Positions 42,297 to 51,947 of a DNA stretch of 59,770 nt are shown one piece after another. The DNA is taken from the NCBI GenBank assembly GCA_025454395.1, contig JALOOM010000050.1:1-59770 (forward strand), given 5' to 3'. The first letter of the stretch is position 1; every line of letters begins with the position of its first letter. The notes under the pieces are model-generated. The model made no database searches. It saw only the letters and a list, made by a program, of their open reading frames with translations, and had not been told where the DNA came from. Source of the stretch: Elainella sp. Prado103 (GTDB lineage Bacteria; Cyanobacteriota; Cyanobacteriia; Elainellales; Elainellaceae). Made by a program: the position numbers and the translations under genes.

Positions 42297-44114
42297 CTAC
42301 TGCTCTGCCAATTTCAGCTCATGCACATTCCAGGTCGCTCCACCCAAAGCCGCATAGCGAACCCCTTCAATCCGATTTTTCACAGCCGAGAGGGAGAGGG
42401 GATTGACCAGAAAGATCATCGGCACTTGGGCTTGAGCCAGCTTTTGAATCTCAGCGTAGATCCGCTTACGTTTCTCGTCATTCAGTTCCTGCCCACCCTG
42501 GATATAAAGTCTGCCAATTTTGGTTTCCCAGTCTGCCACCTGTCGTCCTTCGATCGGCGGCTGTCCAGGACTGGGAGACTGATTAAACATATGCAGTCGG
42601 CCATCGGGAGACCAAACATTACGACCGCCATCGGGTTCAACCCCTGCCCCCGTAAAGCCGAGTAAAATCGCTTCCCAATCTAAACTATCAGACATTTTGC
42701 CCACCAGGGTGTTAAAAGCGATCGGTTGAAAGTCCACCTGAATGCCAATCTGAGCCAGGTCTTGTTTAATTTGAGTGCCCATGGCCTCACGAATTTTGTT
42801 GCCTGCATTGGTCATCAGCGTAAACCGAACCAGGTTGCCCTCTGCATCAGTGAGGCGATCCAACGCATCGGATTTGAAACCAGCCTTTTGCAACAGTCGC
42901 TTGGCTTGCTGCACATCATAGTCGTAGGTGGGCAGCCCTTGTTCGGGTGAAAAATAATAGGGACTCTGGATATAGATCGGTGAATGTTGCGGGACTCCCA
43001 ACCCTTTATAGATGTTGTTGATCATCTTGGGACGATCGATAGCATGGGCGATCGCTTGCCGAAATTCGAGCGTGTTAAACCACCGGGATTTGATCGGATC
43101 GACCAGAGGTTTGCCATTTCGACTCGCCTGGTTGAGATTAAAGCTGAGATATTGGGAACTCAGGGCTGGGCCACCATTGTAGATCGTGAATCGACCGCGT
43201 TCTTCTTCTCGCTTCACTAAGGGAAAATAGTCAGGGGTGATCCCTTCAATATCTACGCTTCCCGCCCGAAACTGGGCCAATGCAGCATCATCAGAAGCCA
43301 CCAGTTGGAACACAAATTGATCGATATAAGGTTGAGGCGTTCCGGCGGCATCCTGCTGCCAATAGTAGGGGTTACGTTCTAGAATCACCCGTTCTCCGGG
43401 CTGATAGCCTTTGAGCCGGTAAGGCCCACTACAGATGATGGTTTTGGGATCGGCATCGGTGCCCCAAGTGGAAAGAAATTGGGGATTGCCGTCCGCATCA
43501 ACGGCTTTGATCGTAGCTTCCAGGGCATGTTTTGGTAAAAACGCACCACCGGCAAACCGCAACAACGGCGCAAAGGGTTCTGGAGTAGCAAACTCAATGC
43601 GTCGATCGTCCAGCTTGCGCACCGTCGGAAACACACCGGCTTCACCAATTCGGAAGATATCGGCCGAACTGCTGGGAATTTTTTCGTTGAAGATCACCTC
43701 GTTATAGGTAAACAAGACATCATCGACTGTCAGTGGCACCCCATCCGACCATTTCAACCCCTCCCGCAGCGTGTAAATAATCCGTTTTTGATCCGGCGAG
43801 ACTTCCCACGACTCTGCCAACCCCGGTTCCAGTTCACCATTGATGCCGTTTGTGTTGAGTAACCCCTCATACATCAACGCCAAAATTTCATTGGAACTGG
43901 ATTCGTCACTGGTGATCGAGTTAAAGGTTTTGGGATCGCTCGTCGAGGTGACTACCAGCCGGGGCACCTGAGCCGCCTGGGTGCGAAACTGATTTAAGCT
44001 GCAACCCGTCAGGGGTGAAAGCAGCAGCAGCAGGCAAAGCAAGCTGAGCCAGCCTGACCGCACCCAGCCCCCAGCCAATTTGACCCAGTTCAGATTTCGC
44101 AATCGAGTCAACAT
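42297..44114 (-). CDS. Peptide/nickel-type ABC transporter substrate-binding lipoprotein (SBP_bac_5)
   Basis: The 605-residue protein has a lipoprotein signal with LLLSPLTGC at about 30-38, so it would be anchored at the membrane by the cysteine. The mature part is a periplasmic family-5 binding protein: LALMYEGLLNTNG, LAESWEVSPDQKRIIYTLRE, WSDGVPLTVDDVLFTYNEV and AIAHAIDRPKMINNIYKG are the classic OppA/DppA landmarks. It binds a peptide or similar ligand; permeases and ATPases are not adjacent. The ATG is preceded by AAGGA about 9 bases away. It converges with mmsA. Confidence 0.88.
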   Translation of the reverse strand: MLTRLRNLNWVKLAGGWVRSGWLSLLCLLLLLSPLTGCSLNQFRTQAAQVPRLVVTSTSDPKTFNSITSDESSSNEILALMYEGLLNTNGINGELEPGLAESWEVSPDQKRIIYTLREGLKWSDGVPLTVDDVLFTYNEVIFNEKIPSSSADIFRIGEAGVFPTVRKLDDRRIEFATPEPFAPLLRFAGGAFLPKHALEATIKAVDADGNPQFLSTWGTDADPKTIICSGPYRLKGYQPGERVILERNPYYWQQDAAGTPQPYIDQFVFQLVASDDAALAQFRAGSVDIEGITPDYFPLVKREEERGRFTIYNGGPALSSQYLSFNLNQASRNGKPLVDPIKSRWFNTLEFRQAIAHAIDRPKMINNIYKGLGVPQHSPIYIQSPYYFSPEQGLPTYDYDVQQAKRLLQKAGFKSDALDRLTDAEGNLVRFTLMTNAGNKIREAMGTQIKQDLAQIGIQVDFQPIAFNTLVGKMSDSLDWEAILLGFTGAGVEPDGGRNVWSPDGRLHMFNQSPSPGQPPIEGRQVADWETKIGRLYIQGGQELNDEKRKRIYAEIQKLAQAQVPMIFLVNPLSLSAVKNRIEGVRYAALGGATWNVHELKLAEQ

Positions 44115-44238
44115 CCCTACATCCTTAGCAATGTGCTGTTTGGATCATAGCGAGGGATGGAACGAGCCGGGCAATCCCCGTCTAAAGTTAGGTGAGTGCT
44201 GTCAAACTCTCAGGCTATTTGGATCATAGCGATCGACC

Positions 44239-44613
44239 TTAGCTGGCTTGAGGGACGGCGATCCCTTTTTCGATCGGGTATCCCATCGCTTTCCAGGCGG
44301 GAAGTCCGCCTTGCAGTTCTGAAACATTACAAAACCCAGCTTTTCGCAGCAATGTGGCAGCGAGAGCCGCTTCTTCGTCTGTATCGCTGTAAAGATAAAT
44401 ATCGCGATCGAACTCCAGATTTTTCAGCGCTTGACTCACCAACTCGCTCAAAGGCATTGATACCGCACCTGAAATATGGCTGAAATAAAACTCACGCCGA
44501 TCGCGCACATCCACGATCGTCAGGGCAGGCTTGCCCCAGTCTAAACGAGCCTTCAAATCATAGACACGAGAACGAGTACCCAACGGTACATCTGGGATTA
44601 GTCCAAATAGCAT
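44239..44613 (-). CDS. Rhodanese-like domain protein without the active-site cysteine
   Basis: The 124-residue protein has the rhodanese fold: ALTIVDVRDRREFYFSHISG, then AVSMPLSELVSQAL and ELQGGLPAWKAMGYPIEK. At the place where active rhodaneses carry the catalytic cysteine loop, this protein has YLYSDTDEEAALAATLL, with no cysteine. It is therefore probably a binding or regulatory version, not a sulfurtransferase. A GTG ten codons upstream (44643) is a possible earlier start; neither start has a clear ribosome site. Confidence 0.78.
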   Translation of the reverse strand: MLFGLIPDVPLGTRSRVYDLKARLDWGKPALTIVDVRDRREFYFSHISGAVSMPLSELVSQALKNLEFDRDIYLYSDTDEEAALAATLLRKAGFCNVSELQGGLPAWKAMGYPIEKGIAVPQAS

Positions 44614-44886
44614 AGGGTTTTGCAGGAGCGGCGTTTCCTGCACTGTAACAACATTCTAGAGATTGTGCAAATTTTTATTTAGAGAACCTTTACTGATACA
44701 AGAAGTTATGCATTCTTGACAATTCAATATCTGCCATTAGTCCGAGTCTATTCAAGTGGCATCTGTCAATGAGGTGACATCTGCACCATTCAGCAACAAA
44801 ATGCCAGGTCAACCAACTCGATTGGTTCGCGTTTTTCCTATGAGGGTAGAATTTAAAAAACTAGGAAACCCGTTTGAGTGTGAGCG

Positions 44887-46077
44887 ATGGCAGTTTCTCG
44901 AAAGCGTCTTCTCGTTTGGTTGGCGATCGGATGGTTTGGTGGAGTCGGCATGGGTGCGACTCAGTTATCTCGATCGGTAGGTGCAGCAGCTCCAGAAAGC
45001 CAGTCCCCAACTGCGATCCCAACACCAAGGGTGATCCCTGCTCCTGCGGCGACTCCACTGCCCAGGGAGACTCCATTGCCTGTCACCCCATCACCTGTCA
45101 CCCCATCACCTATACCTCCATCACCAACCCGATCGCGAAATCCTCAGCCGCTCGATCGCCTCTTGCCAAGAGTGCCAGAAGTTCGGCGTACACCCCAACC
45201 TCAGCCCGAACCCGATTATCGAGTGTCCGCTCTGCAAAAAGATTTTCGCAATAACCTCTGGGTCGGATCGTGGCAAGGCTTAGCCAATATCGATCCCAAT
45301 ACAGGGCGGATTGTGGCGCGTGTGCCCTTACCCAATACTGTGATTGGTGCAATGGTGCAGGATCGGGTCGGGCGAGTTTGGGTCGGCACCTATACTGGCT
45401 TGCAGCGGGTGGATCCACGCAGCAATGAAATTACGGCTCAAAATTTCTCGTTGCCATCGAATAAGGTGTTGTCGTTGCTGATCGATCGACGTGGCTTTCT
45501 GTGGGTCGGCACCGATCAAGGGTTAGCCATGATCAGTCCGGATGAAGGGTTGCTGATGACGACGCTGCAACGTTTGCCGGGTGAGAGTGCCAATGCCATG
45601 ACTCTGGATGGCGAAGGACACCTGTGGGTCGGCACCCTGAATGGCTTGGTCAAGGTAAACACGGCCAGTGCCTTTTTGCTCGATCGAGTAGAAAATTTGC
45701 CCGGTAGCACGGTACAAGATCTGACCTTTGGCCCAGATGGTAACCTCTGGGTCGGCACCCCCAGCCGCTTGTTGGTGATCGATCCCAAAACGGGGGATCT
45801 GCTGCGATCGGTAACAGCGTTTCGCGGCAAAAGTGTCACCTCGCTGCAATTCGATCGGCTGGGCTTCCTGTGGGTCGGGACAGACAACGGATTGTATGTT
45901 GTGAACCACTACAATGGGGCGATCGTCGCCGAAATTCCGGGATTACCTTCCGGACAGGTGCTTGACCTATCCACTGACACTGGTAACAAAGCCTGGGTTG
46001 GCACGCAAGAGGGGCTAGCGTGGGTGAGCCTCACCACAGGTCGGGCAAAACCTCATCGGGGATTGAGTCGGCCATAA
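44887..46077 (+). CDS. Exported seven-bladed propeller protein (Reg_prop-like)
   Basis: The 396-residue protein has an N-terminal hydrophobic segment (LLVWLAIGWFGGVGMGATQL), a Pro/Thr-rich spacer (about 38-110) and then a beta-propeller. Each blade ends in a W-V-G motif: LWVGSWQGL, VWVGTYTGL, LWVGTDQGL, LWVGTLNGL, LWVGTPSRL, LWVGTDNGL and AWVGTQEGL, which makes seven blades. Such repeats are found in the sensor part of hybrid two-component regulators; here no kinase follows, so it is a stand-alone periplasmic or exported propeller. The repeat motif is close to identical at DNA level (CTGTGGGTCGGCACC). The start is weakly supported. Confidence 0.8.
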   Translation: MAVSRKRLLVWLAIGWFGGVGMGATQLSRSVGAAAPESQSPTAIPTPRVIPAPAATPLPRETPLPVTPSPVTPSPIPPSPTRSRNPQPLDRLLPRVPEVRRTPQPQPEPDYRVSALQKDFRNNLWVGSWQGLANIDPNTGRIVARVPLPNTVIGAMVQDRVGRVWVGTYTGLQRVDPRSNEITAQNFSLPSNKVLSLLIDRRGFLWVGTDQGLAMISPDEGLLMTTLQRLPGESANAMTLDGEGHLWVGTLNGLVKVNTASAFLLDRVENLPGSTVQDLTFGPDGNLWVGTPSRLLVIDPKTGDLLRSVTAFRGKSVTSLQFDRLGFLWVGTDNGLYVVNHYNGAIVAEIPGLPSGQVLDLSTDTGNKAWVGTQEGLAWVSLTTGRAKPHRGLSRP

Positions 46078-46225
46078 AGCTCAAGGGTGTCGCCTGCAAT
46101 CTGAGATTCTTGATGGAGTTCTTTAGAGTTTTTTTGGAAGCCTGAAAAAAAAGTTAAGCGATCGGGCTTTCCGCCAAACTCTGTGTAAACTTTCATTAAT
46201 AGTAAGCATAAATACTCAAAACATG

Positions 46226-46253
46226 GCGCTACCCCTAGCCAGGGGGATAGTGC
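46226..46253. other. Strong hairpin in the leader of the pentapeptide-repeat gene
   Basis: GCGCTACCCC pairs with GGGGATAGTGC (one bulge and one G-T pair) around TAGCCAG. It ends 19 bases before the ATG of the next gene and is followed by CTTTCTTTT. It could be a terminator-like attenuator or a stem that hides the start region. Confidence 0.5.
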
Positions 46254-46272
46254 TTTCTTTTGTCAAAAATTA

Positions 46273-46827
46273 ATGTTGGATATGGAGAAAATCAGTGTTG
46301 AGCAGCTTTTGTCCGACTATGCCAGCGGCAGACGAAATTTTAGGGAAGTCGATTTAAGTCAGGCAAATTTGTTTGAATGTAACCTCCAAGAAATTGATCT
46401 GCAAGACAGTGATTTGAGCGGTGCCTACTTGCCCTATGCCAACCTGAGCCGTGCCAATCTAAAAAATGTGAAGCTATCACGGGCAGAGCTGGGTAACGCT
46501 CGATTGCAAATGGCTAATTTGGTCAATGCCGATCTTCAGCAAGCAACCTTATTGCGAGCCGATCTCGCGTATTGCCAGTTGCAACAGGCTATTTTGGTTC
46601 AAGCCAATTTACAAGGCGCGGATCTGCGTCATGCCAATCTTACAGCCACCGATTGTACAGGCGCGGATCTGAGTGATGCCAATCTGGAGCAGGCGCAGTT
46701 GATCCAGACTAACTTGCGACGCTGTAACCTCTTTCGATCCATCGTTTCCAGTTTCGATCGGGCTTGCTATGACGATACCACCGTTTTCCCAGATGGCTAC
46801 CGTAGTGGTGATCCAGAACGACCGTAA
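46273..46827 (+). CDS. Pentapeptide repeat protein
   Basis: The 184-residue protein is almost entirely pentapeptide repeats of A(D/N)LXX type, for example SQANLFECNLQEIDLQDSDL and QANLQGADLRHANL. These fold as a right-handed quadrilateral beta helix. A short N-terminal part reads ISVEQLLSDYASGRRNFREV, which is common in cyanobacterial members. There is no signal peptide, so it is probably cytosolic. Function in cyanobacteria is mostly unknown. The ATG at 46282 (MEKISVEQLL) is an alternative start. Confidence 0.82.
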   Translation: MLDMEKISVEQLLSDYASGRRNFREVDLSQANLFECNLQEIDLQDSDLSGAYLPYANLSRANLKNVKLSRAELGNARLQMANLVNADLQQATLLRADLAYCQLQQAILVQANLQGADLRHANLTATDCTGADLSDANLEQAQLIQTNLRRCNLFRSIVSSFDRACYDDTTVFPDGYRSGDPERP

Positions 46828-46837
46828 ATCTTTAAAC

Positions 46838-46901
46838 CGGCTGAGAAGATCGGCTGAGAAGATCGGCTGAGAAGATCGGCTGAGAAGACCGGCTGTGAAA
46901 C
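46838..46901. repeat. Tandem array, 13-bp unit, five copies
   Basis: CGGCTGAGAAGAT occurs three times exactly (46838-46876), then CGGCTGAGAAGAC and a more divergent CGGCTGTGAAACC. It sits in the short space between the convergent pentapeptide and truB genes. Confidence 0.92.
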
Positions 46902-46914
46902 CGGGGAGGTAGAT

Positions 46915-47898
46915 TCACGGCATAAACACGAGCTTGGGGATGAGCCATTGCACGGCTTGATGGTCAGATTGAGGAGTCACGATCTGACCAATCCCCAGGA
47001 ATGACTCGATCGAAGTTGCTGGCAGAAGCGGTAGACTCGTCGGATCGCCAACCCGGCTTCGGCAGATCAGGCAGGGTGGGGAAGGATTTGAGATCACAGC
47101 TAAAGCCGTGAGATCGGGTGGCTCTACCAGGGTGGCACAGTCTAGCCGCTGCCCCTGTTGCCAGAGTTTAATTTGTGGCTCAGTCAACCAGATCACGGGT
47201 AGGTGCTGGAGGGCAGCCTCAGGCGAAATCAACTGCAACCGATCGGACTCTAATTGTTCAGCCACCTGTTCCAGGGTAAGGCTATGGTTCAGATCAAACC
47301 CACTACTGGCAGTGCGAACTAAACTTGCTAACGTGCCGCCACATCCCAATTGGGCTCCCCAGTCGCGGGCAATGGAGCGAATATAGGTACCCGTACCACA
47401 ATCGATTGCCACTTCCAATTCTGGAAATTCACCCGATCGCCAAGCCAGAACCTCAATGCGATGAATGTGGACTGTCCGAGTGGGTGCTGTGACGATCTGC
47501 CCCGATCGAGCCAGATCATAGAGCCGCTGACCACCGACCTGAATGGCGCTGTAACTGGGAGGCACCTGCGCGATCGAGCCAATAAACTGCGGTAAAACCT
47601 GTTGCACTTGCTCTAGGGTTAGTTCAGGCACAGGGGCTTGACTCAGCACTGCTCCTTGCAAGTCATCGGTCTTCGTCGTGATGCCAAACCGAATCACAGC
47701 TCGGTAGGACTTTTCATGGGAGAGATATTGCAGCAAGCGAGTTGCCTTACCAACCGCGATCGGCAGCACCCCCGTAGCGGCTGGATCTAAAGTACCTCCA
47801 TGTCCGACTCGTTTTTGGCGCAATAAATGCCGGACACGAGCGACACAGTCATGGGAAGTGAGTCCAGAGGGTTTGTTGAGATTCAGAAATCCTTGCAC
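46915..47898 (-). CDS. truB: tRNA pseudouridine(55) synthase
   Basis: The 327-residue enzyme makes pseudouridine 55 in the T-loop of tRNAs. The catalytic aspartate is in [20 protein letters not shown]. The start [20 protein letters not shown], the [20 protein letters not shown] segment and the [17 protein letters not shown] motif are all diagnostic. The start codon is GTG (47898) without a good ribosome site. The C-terminal tail is longer than the minimal family form. Confidence 0.95.
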   Translation of the reverse strand: MQGFLNLNKPSGLTSHDCVARVRHLLRQKRVGHGGTLDPAATGVLPIAVGKATRLLQYLSHEKSYRAVIRFGITTKTDDLQGAVLSQAPVPELTLEQVQQVLPQFIGSIAQVPPSYSAIQVGGQRLYDLARSGQIVTAPTRTVHIHRIEVLAWRSGEFPELEVAIDCGTGTYIRSIARDWGAQLGCGGTLASLVRTASSGFDLNHSLTLEQVAEQLESDRLQLISPEAALQHLPVIWLTEPQIKLWQQGQRLDCATLVEPPDLTALAVISNPSPPCLICRSRVGDPTSLPLLPATSIESFLGIGQIVTPQSDHQAVQWLIPKLVFMP

Positions 47899-47995
47899 AG
47901 CGATTGATTTTGAACACCGGCCACCGAGACTAGCACAAATCCAGGCTCTGCCTCAGAATGGAAGCGGGAGAATACTGAGCGACTTGGAGGATTCG

Positions 47996-48433
47996 ATGCG
48001 TTTACTGCATACCATGCTGCGTGTTGGCAATCTGGAGCAATCATTGAAGTTTTATTGTGATGTGTTAGGCATGAAGCTGTTGCGCCAGAAAGATTATCCC
48101 GGTGGAGAATTTACCCTGGCCTTTGTTGGGTATGGCGATGAGTCTGACCACACGGTTCTGGAGCTGACTTACAACTGGGGTACCGATCGGTATGACTTGG
48201 GCAATGCTTATGGTCATATTGCGATCGGGGTGAATGATATTTATCAAACCTGTAGCCAAATTCAAGCGTTGGGCGGCAAAGTCACCCGCGAACCTGGCCC
48301 GATGAAGCATGGCTCAACAGTGATTGCCTTTGTAGAAGACCCAGATGGCTACAAGGTGGAATTAATTCAACTCGGCACTCAAGGATCGGCAGTTCCCTCT
48401 GCGAATCCTAAAGTCGAGCAGTCAGTGGGATAG
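47996..48433 (+). CDS. gloA: Lactoylglutathione lyase (glyoxalase I)
   Basis: The 145-residue enzyme isomerises the hemithioacetal of methylglyoxal and glutathione. Metal ligands are His5 in [10 protein letters not shown], Glu in [11 protein letters not shown], His in AYGHIAIGV and Glu in [29 protein letters not shown] is the family signature. GGAGG lies five bases before the ATG at 47996; the frame upstream to 47858 is antisense to truB and not used. It is soluble and detoxifies sugar-phosphate by-products. Confidence 0.95.
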   Translation: MRLLHTMLRVGNLEQSLKFYCDVLGMKLLRQKDYPGGEFTLAFVGYGDESDHTVLELTYNWGTDRYDLGNAYGHIAIGVNDIYQTCSQIQALGGKVTREPGPMKHGSTVIAFVEDPDGYKVELIQLGTQGSAVPSANPKVEQSVG

Positions 48434-48473
48434 GACTGATTCATTTGAGCTTGCATTCATCCGTGCTGACAGG

Positions 48474-48497
48474 ACAGGGGGTTTCGGCCCCTTGTTT
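48474..48497 (+). terminator. Possible terminator after gloA
   Basis: ACAGGGGG and CCCCTTGT form an eight-base stem (one G-T pair) around TTTCGG. The T-run after it is short (TTTAAT), so efficiency is uncertain. Confidence 0.55.
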
Positions 48498-48726
48498 AAT
48501 ACAGCTTCACAGAGAATGGATATCAGGCATTTCGCTATCGCATTTCCGCAAATTGACGTAATATTATCCGCCACTCCACACTTCACAATTTGCAATCAAA
48601 TCAAATCAGACTTAATGTAATCGTTCCTATCAGATTTCCGTTAGATATCGCACTTCCTGGGCATTTTAGAACTATCAGCTTAGGGTGATTAGCTATCTAA
48701 TTTTGGGGATCTGAGGAACGTTTTCT
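48498..48726. other. Leader of the autotransporter-like gene
   Basis: About 230 AT-rich bases with no gene. A GAGGAAC ribosome site lies 8-14 bases before the next ATG. I see no repeat or RNA structure. Confidence 0.4.
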
Positions 48727-51348
48727 ATGGCATCTTTGGTTGAAACAAAGTATGGGTTAGTAGTGGCTTTATGGTTGGGACTCACTCTGCCGTCGATCGC
48801 ACAAACTGCTTCCACGCAGCCATCACCTCGATCGGGTTCTTCAGAGGTTTCCCAAGCAACTGCACCAGAGACTTCAGACGAGCAACCGGCCAACTCTTCA
48901 GTCGATTCAGCCGATTCACCAGCTCCCACTACAGTTCCATTGGAATTGCCTGAAGGAACAGCAGATGATCTAAGAATATCCCCTCGGCTCGGGCTACGCC
49001 ACAATAGTTCGACCGGCGGCATTGATGGGATCACGCGCATCGAAGGCTTCTTGCCCTTAAGACAACGGGCTGGACGAGATCTCACTTTCTTGGAAGGGAG
49101 TTTTTTGCTGGATAACGATGCGAATGTTGGGGGGCAATTGGCCCTGGGACACCGCTTTTACGATCCTCAGCACGATCGAATTTGGGGTGGCTATTTCGCA
49201 GTGGACTATCGCGACACCGATCAATCTGATTTTTATCAGTTGGGGCTTGGCTTAGAAAGTTTGGGCGAGGTATGGGATTTTCGGATTAATGGCTATCTGC
49301 CGATCGGGGATACGAGCCAGTTAATGAACGAATCCAGCTTTGATTCGGGTGCTCGTACTTTCACCGGGTTTCAAGGACATCGCCTCCTGCTCACCAACGA
49401 GCGGATTCGGCAAACTAGCCAAACCTGGGAAGATGCATTGGGGGGTTTTGATGCAGAAATTGGAGCCCGGCTAGCCCACTGGGAAGACGGCGATCTGCGT
49501 GCTTTTGGCGGGCTGTATTACTATGACGGTTCCCATACAGATGGCACCTTCGGTTGGCGAGCCCGGTTAGCAGCCACGCCGGTAGACCACATCCAGATCG
49601 GTGCTGCCCTCCAACATGACGATCTGTTTGGCACCAATGTTTCTGTTTCTGTCGGCGTAACTTGGCCACGCATTCACCCGCGAGTCTCCGATCCGGCTGC
49701 TGAAACCGTTGCATTACGGCTGGGAGAATCGATCGTCCGTAATCCTAGCATTTTGGTGAATCAGGAAACCGAAACCGAAACTGAAATCGATCGAACTCAA
49801 CAGCCGTTGATGAACCCGGAAGAAGAACAACCTTACCGCTTCCAGCATGTGGTGTTGGGGCGACAGGGAGGCGATGGCACCTTTGAGCGCCCGTTTGGCA
49901 CGGTACAGGCAGCTCTAGCCGCTTCTCGATCGGATGGGAACGGCATCGTATATGTGGATCGCGGCAATAATCAAACCATTCCTGCCTTCCAGATCCCCGA
50001 TCGGGTGCAGGTGTTGTCGCAGGGGCCGGTGCAAATCCTGGCAGGAATGCCATTTCCAGGCTTTCCCAGCCGTCCAGTGCGGTTACCTTTTTCGCCCACC
50101 GAGAACTTTAACAACGGCATTTTAGTCCAACTGCCCTTCTCGAACGATCGTCGCTTCCCAACGATTACTGAGGATCAGTCCTCTCAGCTCGTGACGTTAG
50201 GCGATCGAACCGTGTTGGCGGGATTCCGTCTCCAAAATGCTTCTGGTGATGCCATATTCGGCCGCAATATTACCAACGTAGAACTGCGAAATAACACGAT
50301 TCGAAATGCAGAGCGCGGCATTTTTCTCGATAACGTGGCAGACAGTGTGGTGCTATTTGATAATACGGTGATCGGGTCTACGGGTGATGCAGATTCTGGT
50401 CAAGGACTGTTGATTACGAACCGTTTGAATGACTCCGTGGAAGTGACGATCGCACGCCAGCGGCTAGTGAATAATCGCGTTGGGCTAGAATTGCGGGCTT
50501 CTGGAGATGAATCTCAACAACAGGGCTCAGCTCAAACTGTTGATATTACCGATACCGTAGTCGAGAACAATCGTGAACAAGGAATATTGTTAGCCTCCGA
50601 ACAATTTGGCAACCAAATCGTTGGCTTTGAAGCAGGAACGATCGAGAATAACGGCGCTGAAGGGATCGAAATCCAGGCAAACAGTGGTAGTGCCCAAGAA
50701 GTGACGATCGAACAGAGTCGCATTGCGCGAAATGCTGGAGATGGGATTCGCATGATTGGGGGAATTCCCAATGGTTCGACAACCGCAGCCCAAGAACTGT
50801 TTGTCCGCAACAACCGCATTCTTGAAAATCAGGGAGATGGCATTCATATTAGCGGCAATGAAGTGGTAGCCCAGGAAGCCGGGATTGACAATAATCAGAT
50901 TCTCAATAATGGGGGAGCGGGAATTCGCGGAATTGCCAATAATGTCGCTTTTCAGGAATATGTCACAGATGCAGATAGCAGTGCCAGTGGCATCAGTGAT
51001 AACCAGATTTCGGGCAATGGCGATCAAGGAATTGATCTGAATGCCAATAATCGAGCCACATTAGTAGCTGATCTACGACGGAATCGTTTAGAGAATAATC
51101 GTACAAATGGTCGCCCTGATTTAGAAGTCACGGCCAGCAGTAACAACACAGATGTTTGTGTGGTGGTGACTGACAACACAGCCCCCGGTGGGATTCGACT
51201 AGATAACAATAGTGCTTTCACTGTTTCAGGACTGTTTGAGGTCGGCGATCTGCCCCAAGTGTCCACCCGCAATATTGGCTCGATCGAGTTCTTACCGAAT
51301 CTCAATACCTTCACCAATAAGCCCGCCGCTCAATCCTGTTTTGAGTAA
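48727..51348 (+). CDS. Inverse-autotransporter-like outer membrane protein with beta-helix passenger
   Basis: The 873-residue protein has a signal peptide (LVVALWLGLTLPSIAQT, about 1-26) and a Ser/Thr/Pro-rich spacer to about 80. Residues from about 82 to 330 resemble the inverse autotransporter beta-barrel: LGLRHNSSTGGIDGITRIEG, LGHRFYDPQHDRIWGGYFAV and FGGLYYYDGSHTDGTFGWRA alternate strands and turns and have the FVDYRDTD-like features of intimin/invasin barrels. From about 375 (RQGGDGTFERPFGTVQAALA) comes a right-handed parallel beta-helix with repeated NNRxxxN and GIxI motifs to about 830. This domain order (barrel first, passenger after) is that of type Ve secretion. GAGGAAC precedes the ATG. 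It is followed by a giant adhesin gene. Confidence 0.72.
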   Translation: MASLVETKYGLVVALWLGLTLPSIAQTASTQPSPRSGSSEVSQATAPETSDEQPANSSVDSADSPAPTTVPLELPEGTADDLRISPRLGLRHNSSTGGIDGITRIEGFLPLRQRAGRDLTFLEGSFLLDNDANVGGQLALGHRFYDPQHDRIWGGYFAVDYRDTDQSDFYQLGLGLESLGEVWDFRINGYLPIGDTSQLMNESSFDSGARTFTGFQGHRLLLTNERIRQTSQTWEDALGGFDAEIGARLAHWEDGDLRAFGGLYYYDGSHTDGTFGWRARLAATPVDHIQIGAALQHDDLFGTNVSVSVGVTWPRIHPRVSDPAAETVALRLGESIVRNPSILVNQETETETEIDRTQQPLMNPEEEQPYRFQHVVLGRQGGDGTFERPFGTVQAALAASRSDGNGIVYVDRGNNQTIPAFQIPDRVQVLSQGPVQILAGMPFPGFPSRPVRLPFSPTENFNNGILVQLPFSNDRRFPTITEDQSSQLVTLGDRTVLAGFRLQNASGDAIFGRNITNVELRNNTIRNAERGIFLDNVADSVVLFDNTVIGSTGDADSGQGLLITNRLNDSVEVTIARQRLVNNRVGLELRASGDESQQQGSAQTVDITDTVVENNREQGILLASEQFGNQIVGFEAGTIENNGAEGIEIQANSGSAQEVTIEQSRIARNAGDGIRMIGGIPNGSTTAAQELFVRNNRILENQGDGIHISGNEVVAQEAGIDNNQILNNGGAGIRGIANNVAFQEYVTDADSSASGISDNQISGNGDQGIDLNANNRATLVADLRRNRLENNRTNGRPDLEVTASSNNTDVCVVVTDNTAPGGIRLDNNSAFTVSGLFEVGDLPQVSTRNIGSIEFLPNLNTFTNKPAAQSCFE

Positions 51349-51947
51349 TCTTTTGAGGACTGAACCGCCTAGTCTCTGCTCTATTGTCTATTGTCGATTT
51401 GTTTATTGACTGATTGATCGAGTCATATTGCAAACGTGTAAATACTCAATCTGAAAAACATTCCTCAAAAATTATCTGATTCATACTGTTGTTTTCATTC
51501 AATCGATTTCTCTAGTATGGCTGAATGTGAGGAATGGCAACACATGGTCAACTCAGACTGGAGATAGGCTTCAAGTGGGTTCAAGCTTGGTATTTGTTGA
51601 TATTGTTGCGTCTATTTATGTATTTAATTGCATCCTCAAGAATCAATAAATTAAGTTTTACCTGTTGAGACCTCCAACATCATCTGGTCTAGTTTCGATT
51701 TTCAACCAATCTGATTTCTCATCCGGATCCTTGAATATCTAATGATGTTTAATTTTCAAAGCTCAATACTGGATTACTCTTCAAATCTAATTCCAGGTGT
51801 TCTGCGGCTACAACATGCTCCTACAAAATGTTCTCAGTCTTGCTCTCAAGCTTGCTGCTCACGCTCTCCACATTAGATAAATCACTACCACCTTCCATTT
51901 AAATCTCATTCAACATTCACTCACGGTTATCATTCAGGAAATCTCTC
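51349..51947. other. AT-rich spacer before the giant adhesin gene
   Basis: The 599-base spacer shows no gene and no clear array. It is AT-rich and probably holds a long leader or promoter for the adhesin. AGGAAA lies about 8 bases before the ATG at 51948. Confidence 0.45.
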
